This document shows positions 22,592 to 32,206 of a DNA stretch of 64,000 bases, piece by piece (the stretch's first letter is position 1; each line of letters begins with the position of its first letter). A program made the position numbers and the translations under genes. The notes below the pieces were generated by a model that had not been told where the DNA came from, did no database searches, and saw only the letters and a list, made by a program, of their open reading frames with translations. This DNA is from Pollenia angustigena (lineage: Eukaryota; Arthropoda; Insecta; Diptera; Polleniidae), in contig OV884057.1 of assembly GCA_930367215.1 (NCBI GenBank), positions 105,983,284 to 106,047,283 on the forward strand. The letters run 5' to 3'.

Positions 22592-23316
22592 AAAAGTACC
22601 AAGAATGCCACATGCCTAGATAAGTTGATTGGTGCCTCCTGAACACGAAAAACGCTGTAATTTTTTTTCCTAAGTACCGTTTTTTAGATAACGGTACTTT
22701 TGTGTGTTTTCGGTGATGGTCCCAATCAAACCCTTATGGCGCCCAACCGAAAAGTCCAATCGAAACAAGTGGCACATCGTTGGAAAGGATTTTATGGAAC
22801 GACAATATTTTCATCTCATATAAAATTTCGTTTTTTAAATCCATCAGTTTTAACGTATTTAAAAAAAACGAAATTTTATATGAGATGAAAATATTGTTGT
22901 TCCACAAAATCCTTAATAAAAACTGATTTTTTTCAAATTACGCTTAAAATGTTGGTAATTAAATATACTATTTGGTTAAAAAATAAAACATTCCAGATAT
23001 TTAATATAACGTAGAAAAAAAACGAAATAAAAATGAAAAATTTTGAAAAAAAAAACTTAAAAAATAGGCACATTTTGAACTTTAATGTGCCATAACTCAG
23101 CCATTTTTTATTAGATAGAAATCGCATATCGACAGAAAAAGCATTCGATTATCTTTCCAACGATGTGCCACTTGTTTCCATCCAGTGGGACCATACACCG
23201 AAAAACACAAAAGTACCGTTATCTAAAAAACGGTACTTAGGAAAAAAATTACAGCATTTTTCGTGTTCAGGAGGTCCCAATTAACTTATCTAGGCATGTG
23301 GCGTTCTTGGTATTTT
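22592..23316. mobile_element. Fold-back-type element with ~200-bp inverted arms inside Gypsy-2 gag
   Basis: The arms 22592-22790 and 23110-23316 are inverted copies, sharing for example CACATGCCTAGATAAGTT and ACGGTACTTTTGTGT with their complements. A second, inner inverted pair lies at about 22783-22850 and 22868-22915. TTGG flanks both ends (22588-22591 and 23317-23320), a possible 4-bp duplication. The Gag frame continues on the right side. No transposase. Confidence 0.7.
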
Positions 23317-24115
23317 TTGGCTGTAAACCAGTGCAATAGTTTCGTCTATTATTGTTCATTTGTAAGGTTGTAAATGTTTCTGATAGTTCTAGTGATCTTT
23401 CTTGTGTACTTGCAACGTCATAGGCCTGTGCTAAGGTCTTGGGTTGTGCAGCTATTACAGCAGTTCTTATGTCTTTATATAAACCTTCTTGAAAAATTTC
23501 TAGAGCCAGTTTTTCATTCAAAGACTTAATTGTAGAGCGAGCTACTTGATTTGAATTGTTCTCTAGTTCTGAAATTTGCACTAATGTCAAGTCTGCCATC
23601 AAAGTGGTAATCCGTTCTTTGTAATTAAGTACGCTTCCTTTTTGTTTGGTATTCTTTAATTCAAAATGTATGCTACTTGCCGTTCTTGTTGATTTTAAAT
23701 GTGTAACTAAAGCTGTCTTCAGCTCCTCGAAAGTCTCAGGTGTGTTTTCTATAATCAAAATGTCCCTAACTTTGTCTATTAACTTTATCGCTACTACATA
23801 TTTAATTAGATTCTTTTTTCCTTGTCATTTAGCTCAGCATGAACCATTTCTTCTATAATTGAAAGGAAAATATCAATATGTTTAGGCTTTCCGTCGAAGA
23901 CTGGAATTATATCCGAAGCCTTTTTACTATCAAAATTCGACATGATTTCTAGTTTTTCAATTTCTTCTTCTTTTTCTAAATCTTCTCCCTTATGTTCTGT
24001 CAATAGCTGAATTGCTGTTTCTCTCAAATCTTTAAATTGAATTATTTTTTCGTCTCTAAAGGGATGTACTAAATGCCCAACAAGTTTTCCGAATTTTTCA
24101 CTTAATTGTTCTATT
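23317..24115 (-). pseudogene. Gypsy-2 gag, central part
   Basis: The minus-strand frame reads 'IPVFDGKPKHIDIFLSIIE' near 23900, then after a frame change 'FEELKTALVTHLKSTRTASS' near 23715. It continues through a helical capsid-type region to 'AYDVASTQERSLELSE' near 23390. This is the capsid region of insect Gypsy Gag, which assembles virus-like particles. Frame breaks lie near 23780-23810 and upstream of 24027, where related sequence ('QLSEKFGKLVGHLVHPF') is still readable to about 24110. Confidence 0.75.
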
Positions 24116-24325
24116 GATTTTAGTTTTCCTGTATTGTTTCCTTAGTGTATTTTCTTGTTATGGAGTTTTTAGCATTTACAATTATTTTTTCTTATTCTTC
24201 AATAATCTGTTCCATGAATATTATTTATTTTTACATACTTTTGGTAAAAAGTTTTTTTTTTTTTTCTTCTTTATTTTAAATTTGGTTATGCATTTTGTAC
24301 AGAGTTTCTTACAATTTGTTTTTAT
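24116..24325. other. AT-rich stretch without recognisable content
   Basis: The expected Gag frame is lost here and a 14-bp T run lies near 24254. It may be one flank of an unrecognised insertion whose other flank is 36786-36860, which also ends in a homopolymer. I see no ends or genes. Confidence 0.4.
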
Positions 24326-25131
24326 ACCCTTCACCACAGGTGGAAAAGGGTATATATAAGTTTGTCATTCCGTTTGTAATTTCTACAATAGTGATCTAAG
24401 ACCCTATAAAGTATATATATTCTGGGTCCTTATGAGGAAAAAACTTGATTTAACGATGTCCGTCCGTCTTACGTTTGATATGTGTTTTCCGGAGGCACCA
24501 GACATGATAGCGGCTAGGTTGTTTTACATTTATGTCACATATGGTCCATCATTTCGTGCTATTGAAATTCAGCAAGATCGGTCCACAAATGGCTGAGATA
24601 TGACCAAAAAACCACGACTGCCACTAATTTTTTCCAAAAATCCCTTGTGGTTGTTGGATTTTTATTACTTTTTGCTGCATATCTTTGGAACGGCAAAAGC
24701 CAAAGTTTCCAAATTAGGTACACACATTTAGGTTGCTAATACACACCATCTTACAAAATGTGGGCGGGATTGGAGAAGTGGGCGTGGTACTTCCTGTACA
24801 AAAAAAATTAAAAATTTTATAAAACCTAAATTTTAGGGCTGCCATATGTCCTCTGGATATAACTTATATACCAAAATATCGGAAATTTTTAGTAGAACAT
24901 ATTTTATAGAAAACTCGGAAAAATCGGTTCAGATACAAAAAAGTTATGACCAAAATTAAATTTTTTTTTTTAAATACCTACTTTCGGGAACCATTGATCA
25001 CCCCGAGGCCAAGCTTTATAACTCAAGTAAATACCCGAAATACTGAATCCCCAAAAATTACTCTTTTTTATAATTAACTTTGTTAAAATATATGTATACA
25101 AGTACATATAAGCATATAAATGTTTATATAA
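24326..25131 (+). mobile_element. DINE-1/Helentron-like repeat, left part (split by the errantivirus)
   Basis: It starts TATACCCTTCACCACAGG, with the hairpin partner AAAAGGGTATATA, then the CCCTATAAAGTATATATATT block, a TGTCCGTCCGTC block and GTGGGCG-type repeats. These are features of the DINE-1/INE-1 family of Drosophila and other flies. It runs to the TATATAA target of the errantivirus and resumes at 36072. The part at 24820-25075 is repeated in diverged form at 36190-36540. It has no coding capacity. Confidence 0.7.
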
Positions 25132-25475
25132 ATTATAACTTTGGAAGTTATTTTTGTAAAAAAAAAACAATTTTTTAATTCACTTTTTAAAAGAAACCAC
25201 TTTATTGATTCATTATTAAATTTGAACTAAACTTAAGAATTTTATTTTTAATCATACAATAACTTAAAACTAAATATTATTTGCATGGTAATCAAAATGA
25301 CACGCTGTTGTTATTTTGCAATATTGATTATTCGGAATTCTATTGACACGCGCTGTTGTTGTTTGGGCAATACTGCTTACTTGAGAGTTTATTTACCTGT
25401 CTGCGTTTATGTCAGCAATCTAATTATTGTGAAACATTTTTGTAATAGGGGCATTCAACGTTTCTTGCGTTAACA
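25132..25475 (-). repeat. Errantivirus 3' LTR
   Basis: It is 344 bp and matches 35721-36064 without a difference that I noticed. In element orientation it starts TGTTAACGCAAG after the purine run and ends GTTATAAT. Confidence 0.9.
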
Positions 25476-25490
25476 CCTCCCCTTTTAATT
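25476..25490 (-). promoter_or_regulatory. Errantivirus polypurine tract
   Basis: The minus-strand sequence AATTAAAAGGGGAGG ends exactly at the LTR start TGTTAAC. It is the site that would prime plus-strand DNA synthesis. Confidence 0.8.
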
Positions 25491-25507
25491 TCGAACGTCC
25501 CGGTCGA

Positions 25508-27044
25508 TCAAAAATATGGAATATTGGAGATTCTTGTTATGCTGGGTTTTTCAGGTTTCCTAGTATCCGATAATTCTGGCATGGATGTATGTATCGATGG
25601 GATTGCCTCCAGTGTTGTTGGAATGATTACTGTTTTACCGCTTTTTTTAAATATCATTGTCTTGGCTAGCAAAATGACCATGAATATTATCGATATTAGA
25701 GAGAGACTTAGGTTGACTGTAAATCCCTTTTTGTTTCTGTCATCCAGCAGATCTATTATTTCAGTGTTATTTGCTCGTAATTCTTTCACCATTTCTAATG
25801 ATAGAGTTTCTTCTATATTCTGGTGCAGATACTTAGTTTGTAAGATAGCTGGTAATGGTTGCAATCTTGTTGTTTCAAAAAAATCATAAGTTCTATTGGC
25901 TATTGTCACAGATGTATTGAAGAACTGTACCACATAGGTTCCGGTAAGATTTTGCGGTTCAGTATCAATAAAAATTGTTCCATTGAATTGGTTCAGAAGA
26001 ATTGTTCCTGGCGCAATTTCTTCTAGGGTGGGGATGCCTCGATTGTCTATTAAGCTGCATTTTGCCACTTTACTTTTAATCAAGTTCGCTAGACACATAT
26101 CGCTTTCAATATCATCCAAATTATTTCTATTGCATATTGTAATATTATTATAACCTTTGCATTCATTTTTCATACCATACATTACATTATCACATATTAG
26201 GATGTTTTGATATTTTATTTTGTTCACATATTTTCCTAACTTAATGGGTCTTATTAGCATTTTGTTACATGAATTTAAATGTGTGGTAGGTATACTTAAT
26301 ATATAGATAATAGAATCATGATTAGATGCTATTTTTATTTCAGAAAACTCAAATGCTTGTTCCAAGTTTATAAAAGGTATGGAATCTTTATTTATTATTT
26401 GTTTTACGATATCAATTTCTTTAGCTGTTAATAAGAAGGAATTAACTACACCCACTTTTGCCCAATGCATGGCGTGTTGAATGTTAATTAATTCTTCCTT
26501 AACACTGTCTAATTTATACTTAAGTATTGTTATTAATTGTTCTTTTACATTTTCACTTTTATTATAATTATTCTTATGATTAAATGTTTCAATTATACTG
26601 TTTGTTATATGAGTTAATTCATTAATTTTTTCTACTGTTACTTTATTAATAATAGCTTGTTTGTTGTTATTTCTTAATACTTTGTTTGTTTTTTTTGTTA
26701 ATATTTCGAAATCTTCATGATCGGGGCTTCCTGCAATCCACTTCCATGCGGAGCCTATAAAATCTAGGGATCTTTTTGACCTTGGTTTTAATCTGTCCAG
26801 ATATGATTGAAGTTCTGTAGCTTCATGATTTAAAAAGGGTTGCAAAAAGTGAGAAGAACTAATATCATGGTTTAGTGTTTCTTGCAGTTTATTTATTAAG
26901 TCTTGATATATATTTGTGTCAATGACGTGTATTAATTTAAATGTACCAGTTTGCAATTTTGATAGTCCGGAGTTCCATGTTACTATTTGTGAATTAGAAT
27001 AGTCCAAAATTTTCACGTCGGCCGAAACCAGTGTTAGAAATGTC
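25508..27044 (-). CDS. env: Errantivirus envelope glycoprotein (env), spliced-type
   Basis: The 502-residue frame (first codon GTG at 27016) resembles insect errantivirus Env, related to baculovirus fusion proteins. A basic cleavage site of the RSKR type lies near residue 80-84, followed by a short hydrophobic fusion-peptide-like stretch. Several N-glycosylation sequons and cysteines follow. A single transmembrane helix lies near residues 435-455, with a cytoplasmic tail of about 50 residues. There is no ATG at the start. An acceptor-like pyrimidine/CAG lies at 27045-27047, and the open frame upstream codes for a hydrophobic, signal-like stretch. Env of this group is made from a spliced RNA, so the start codon is expected from a leader exon I could not place. 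The frame is intact to its stop. Confidence 0.85.
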
Positions 27045-27067
27045 CTGAAAATTAAAGTTTTTTTTCT

Positions 27068-30000
27068 TTAGCTTTTGATATTATTTTTGTGTATTATTTT
27101 TCCTGATTTAGTTAAGATTGTAGTGTTCCTATTCTCTTCGACTATTTCTTTTCTATACGTTTTACTAAGTTTCGTTCCTAATCTTTTATTTTCTTTTACA
27201 TAAATGGTTTCTCCAGATTCGTAAGTTTTGGGTATTGTTTTTTTCTTGTTATGGTAATTCATGTCTTCTACCTGCTTCTGTTGAAGTCTCTTAATAGTAT
27301 CTAATTTAACCCTCTCTATTTCTTGCGGATTGGTACTTACTCTACCTAAAAAAAATGTTTCTATTGGTTTTTTCTTTATTGTTGAATGTATGGAATTATT
27401 ATATTCATAGACAGCTCTCTGCAGTAATTCTGTAAATGTTCTGTGTGAGTTTTCTGCTTTTAGACAACGCATTAACTCCGCGATCGTAGAATGAAACCTT
27501 TCTATCTGTCCATTCACACTACTGCTATATGGTGGGATCTTAAATACCTTTATTTTATATTCATTTTCTAACATAAAAACGATAGCTGTAGAATTGAAGG
27601 ATTTTTCATTATCCATAACTATTGTTTCTGGTATACCAAAGGAAAGTATAAGTTCTCGTAGTGGTTCTTTAACATCTTCGATGGCTCGGGATCTTAGCAT
27701 TCTTGTTTGCGCAAATTTGGAAAATTTATCTATAGCAGTTAATATTATTTTTTTCTCTGTGATGAAAATTTCTATGTGTATGATCTGACCAGGATATGAT
27801 GGTATTTGTGTCTCTTGTAGCGTGATTTTATTAGGGTGCCTATCGTATTTATTCTCCCTACACACTTTACATAATTTAGTGATCTTTTTTATCTTAGAAT
27901 GCATTTGGGGAAAATAGAATTTTGTTATAAGTTGTGTTTTATTTTCTATACTATTTCTATGTGCCCTATTATGTTCTTTTATTATCTCACTTTCCTGTTC
28001 TTCTTCGTTTTTTAGATCTGTTACAATGGTTCGAGTATATTTTGCTCTATATTGTGTAAAATTATCTATATATATCTCCTGCAATTTTCCCAAGATGTCG
28101 TCAGAAGTTTTTATGCAATTTGTCACGGAGGGATTCAAGTATTTTTTTAGGAGTTGAATGAGAGAATCTCCTGTAATGCTGGGTTCATTTATGGTATGCC
28201 TATGGTAAGTGGGGAATACAATCTCAAAACTGTAGGTTGATTGTGTTTCTTCGTTAGAAATTATTATTTGATTTTTAAAAGCATTGAGTGGTGCTTCTGT
28301 AAATTGTATAAGATGATGAGATGAGCTTTCGTCGCTATGCTGAGTGGCAGTTAATGCATTTATTTGAGAGCCCTCCTGCGGAGGTCTTGATAAAGCATCA
28401 GCGACAACATTTGTACTACCTGGTTTATACTGTAACTCATAATTGTAATCTTCAAGAAATGCTTTCCATCTTTTCAGTTTGAAATTTGAATTTTTACAAC
28501 TTAAGGCATATGTTAGTGGAAGGTGATCGGTGTAAATTTTTAATTTTGGAGACCCATATAAATAGTTTCGAAGCGACTTTAATGACCATACGATGGCGAG
28601 CATTTCTTTTTCATTGGTAGCATAATGCTCCTCTGCTCTGTTAAGAGTTCTAGACAGAAATACAATTGGCCTATTGTCCTGAGATAGGACGGCTCCGAGA
28701 GCGTAATTTGAGGCATCTGTCGTTAGACAAAATTCTTTATTGAAGTTTGGGTACGCCAGCATCACGTCCTCGGAAGCTAATGCCGTTCTCAGTTTATTAA
28801 AGGCATCTATAGCGTCCTGACCCATATCTATTGGTATTTTTTTGGAGGTGTGCTTAGACGAACGTCCTGCCTCCCCTCTCAAGAGCATTGTCAGGGGCTT
28901 AGCAATTTTGGTGTAGTCCCTGATAAAGCGCCTATAGTAATTTGAAATTCCCAGAAATGATCTTAACTCTTTGAGTGTTTTGGGTCTTGGGAAGTTTAAA
29001 ATTGCTTCCACTTTCTTTGGGTTAGTTTTTATTCCTTTGTTTGAGATTATAAAACCTAAAAATTCTACTTCTTCCCTTAAAAATTCGCATTTGTCCAATT
29101 GGACTTTCATGTTTGCACGTTCTAAGGTTTTAAATATAGTATCTAAATTTTCATAGTGTTTCTTTTCGTTTTCTGCGAAGATAATTATGTCATCCATATA
29201 AACGAAGCATATTTTTCCGATATACTCCCTCAAAATGTCATCTAATGTACGTTGGAATATGGATGGTGCGTTTTTCAGTCCGAACGGGAGTCGGGTAAAC
29301 TCGTACTTGCCGTTGTTTACCGAAAACGCTGTTTTTTGCCTGTCTGTTTCTTTGAGTGGTATTTGGTGGAAACCACTTTTAAGGTCTAATACCGAAAAGA
29401 ACTTATTCTGACCAAGTTGCGGGAGTACGTCATTTATTTCTGGAATTGGGTATCGATCCGGTGTTGTTTGTTCATTTAGTTTTCTGTAGTCAATTACTAT
29501 CCTAAATTTCTTTTGTCCCGATGCGTCGGCTTTCTTTGGAACTATCCAAATAGGGGAATTGTAGGGCGATTTAGAAGGCCGAATAATCCCTTGTTGCAAG
29601 AGCTCCTGTATTTGTTTTTCTACCTCTTCTTTTAAATGCATAGGGTATGGGTAATAACGAGAATATATTGGTTCATCTGTCTTTGTATGAATTTCAGCCA
29701 CCACAGCCGAAGTATATGTTAAGCTTTCATCTGGTTCACTAAAAAGTGATCTGTTTCCTAAAATGATTCCCTGTAAGTTGTCTTTCTGTTCTTTAGTCAA
29801 GTGTTCCGTTCTAATGTCTATATTGTTCACTGAATGAGATGTTTTTTGTTTTATTCTTATTTTTAATTTGCCGTTAATTACCATATAATTTCCTGCTGAA
29901 TAAATTACTGCCGACAGTTCTTTAAGGCTGTCGTTTCCTAAAATACCATGAAAAGACTTAAGTGTTGGTAGTAAGAAAAACTTTAATTTTTTTGTATGGT

Positions 30001-30230
30001 CGTCGAATAGAGTTATAAAAGTGTGTTCAGTAATTTTAGTATGTCAGCCTACTGAGTTGGCGAAGAATGGTTCTTGATTTGGTACAGGATTCTGTACTAG
30101 ACCTGGCTGAATATAGTTCTTGTTTGATCCAGTGTCAATTAAAAAATTTAAAATCTGTCCGGTTTTCGTCCTGCATTCAATATAAGGCAAGGACGAGTTC
30201 GTTAGTCTAAAAAATGGATGTCAACGAAAT
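27068..30230 (-). pseudogene. pol: Errantivirus pol (protease, RT, RNase H, integrase), one stop in the protease
   Basis: The protease signature 'LIDTGSNKNYI' lies near 30145. An in-frame TGA at 30044-30046 interrupts the protease. From there 938 codons to 27068 are open. The RT has 'DYRKLNEQT', 'SVLDLKSGFHQIPL', 'RLPFGLKNAPSIFQ' and 'FVYMDDIIIF' (catalytic YMDD near 29200). RNase H has 'TTDASNYALGAVL' and 'YTDHLPLTYAL'. The integrase has an HHCC-like zinc domain ('HNRAHRNSIEN', 'CKVCREN'), 'IHIEIFITEKK' at the position of the first acidic residue, 'VMDNEKSFNS' and 'SSVNGQIERFH' (Glu). Where Asp is usual at the first catalytic site I read Glu, which deserves checking. The frame overlaps gag's end in another phase, as expected for ribosomal frameshifting. 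Confidence 0.88.
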
Positions 30231-31560
30231 CGTTAACTTCTACTTGATTTGAAGGTTCTGGTTCGTTTTGTAAATATTCATCTAGTGTTGGTAGTCCTTC
30301 CTGATCTTCATAATTTAGTAATTGCTGTTCGTAATATTGTCCGTCTAAGTCCTCATTTTGCTGAGTTTCTATATGGAAGTTTCTGTGGACTTTTGGGGGA
30401 AGTCTTCTTTGTTCAGATTGTTGTACATTTGGTCTTTTCCCAAAAAATCTATCATTTTGGGAAGGCCTATTCATATAATTAATGGCCCTGGTTCTAACTG
30501 ACTGGTCTATGTCCATTGGTTCGGGTCTTGGCTGAGGTTTAGGTTCGGTTGGTCTTGGTGGAGGAACATTTGGATTTATGTAGCCTTGAGGGCGCATTTG
30601 ATTGGAATTGTTCTTATGGTAAATCGGAGTGGATACATAAAAGGGTCTTTGGTGAGAGTAAGGTTGTGGCATGTGCGCCAACTGTGGAATAAATTCTTGT
30701 TGGTAATTACTGTAATTACTACGGTTATTCTGCCTATTATTGGAAGGTTTGGGATGGTTATGTGAGTTTGCGAATTGTGTTCTCACAAACTGATTTTCCA
30801 TCTTTAAGCACAGATGAAGTGCCTGTGGCAGGTCTTTTGGTTCTTTCATACCTAGATGTAAGGACATATTTCCTCTAAGGCCTCTAATAAAGGTGTCTAA
30901 GGCTTTATCTCGATATGTTTGTGTCAGTAAATCGAGTGCCTCTCTTCCTATATCCATGCAGGATAATTTGTTCATGATCAAGGAAAGGTGAGAATATACC
31001 TGTTGGTAAAATTCCTGAATCTTATTGTTGCCTTGCACTAGAGTACTCATTTGGTACTCCAATGTTGTAAGGTCTCTTTTGTCTGCGTAATGTAACGCAA
31101 GACATTTTGTAATGCTTTCCCAGTTTAGGGGTGTATTATAAGATTCTAGCGCAGCGTCTGCGCTACCCACAATCTTGTTTCTGATAGTGGTTAAAATGGC
31201 GTAATATTTGGGCGTTCCTTTCATGTTTTCATAAATTGTAAGTATCCTGTCCACGCTCTTTTTCCAAGAACTAAACTCGGAAGGGTTTCCGGAGAACTCC
31301 CTTAAGCTCCGGACAACGTCGGGGACTTTGTCCAAGTCTGTCAAATTGTTCCTGAATCTTTCTTCTATCACTTGGTCTTCACCACCTATATTCATATTTG
31401 GATCTAAAAATCGCCTGAATGCCAATTCGCACTGATGTGCGCAGATTCTAGCTATTCTATCGTCCTCATTTTCCCTATTTCCCTCAACTATGGGTACCGC
31501 GCTTGGAAGGTTTGCGTTGTTAAGGACTGCAGGCCTGATCAAATTGCTTGGATTTGACAT
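30202..31560 (-). CDS. gag: Errantivirus Gag (452 aa)
   Basis: This is an uninterrupted frame with an ATG start at 31558-31560. The first ~260 residues form an alpha-helical capsid-type region, including 'REFSGNPSEFSSWKKSVD' and 'LTQTYRDKALDTFIRGLRGN', seen in Gypsy-lineage Gag. The C-terminal third is rich in Asn, Gln, Pro and Arg and has no CCHC knuckle, which is usual for errantiviruses. An acidic end closes the protein. Pol follows in a shifted frame overlapping the last codons. Gag would assemble cytoplasmic particles and bind genomic RNA. The frame appears intact, consistent with a recent insertion. Confidence 0.9.
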   Translation of the reverse strand: MSNPSNLIRPAVLNNANLPSAVPIVEGNRENEDDRIARICAHQCELAFRRFLDPNMNIGGEDQVIEERFRNNLTDLDKVPDVVRSLREFSGNPSEFSSWKKSVDRILTIYENMKGTPKYYAILTTIRNKIVGSADAALESYNTPLNWESITKCLALHYADKRDLTTLEYQMSTLVQGNNKIQEFYQQVYSHLSLIMNKLSCMDIGREALDLLTQTYRDKALDTFIRGLRGNMSLHLGMKEPKDLPQALHLCLKMENQFVRTQFANSHNHPKPSNNRQNNRSNYSNYQQEFIPQLAHMPQPYSHQRPFYVSTPIYHKNNSNQMRPQGYINPNVPPPRPTEPKPQPRPEPMDIDQSVRTRAINYMNRPSQNDRFFGKRPNVQQSEQRRLPPKVHRNFHIETQQNEDLDGQYYEQQLLNYEDQEGLPTLDEYLQNEPEPSNQVEVNDFVDIHFLD

Positions 31561-32111
31561 GATTCCTTAAAAGTAAATCTTTGTTTCTATTGAAAAAATG
31601 TCTATTTTCACACCAGTTTTATTTATTATAGTTATGTATTTCTTTTTCTTTTCACTATCGTTCTCTAAGGATCACAATAATAATTCTCATCAATAACGTT
31701 CACTTTCTAATTAGGTAAAATAATTTTTGTAGGATTTTCTGATTAATTTATCTATAGTTTTCGAACAATTAAATTTTTGTTAAAGGTGTTTAATTAACTT
31801 GTTTAGAATTTCCCGAAATAAATATTTATTGCTTTAAGAGCCTCAAATAATTCACTGCTTTTTTTTTTTTTTTTTTAAAATTTTAAATATTTTGATTAAT
31901 AAATTTTTATTGCATTTAAAGCTTTAAGTAATTCACTTTTAAATTTTTCAATTCTATTTTCTAAGTTTTTCACTTCTTATAAAAATAAAAATAAAAATAT
32001 CTTACATGACTAATCTTACAATCATCCTTGTGAAGTTGGTAGAAGGTAGTTTGTCCTTTTCTTGAATATACTGGGGTTACCGTACTACACTGAGTTCCTC
32101 ACTCCAAACGT
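31561..32111 (-). other. Errantivirus leader between the LINE and the gag start
   Basis: This is untranslated leader: AT-rich, with a 20-bp T run at 31859-31876 and no frame of interest. The target duplication ACGTT (AACGT on the plus strand, about 32107-32111) marks the 3' flank of the LINE. Confidence 0.7.
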
Positions 32112-32206
32112 CCTTATTTATTTATTTATTTATTAAATTAAGTCTATAGATACAATCCTTACAGACTAACTATTAAATTTAACAATTTTTCTCAATATAA
32201 CTGCAG

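Noticed and set aside
25285..25473. 62-codon frame repeated identically at 35874-36062
   Set aside because: It lies wholly within the errantivirus LTRs; its duplication reflects LTR identity and not a gene.
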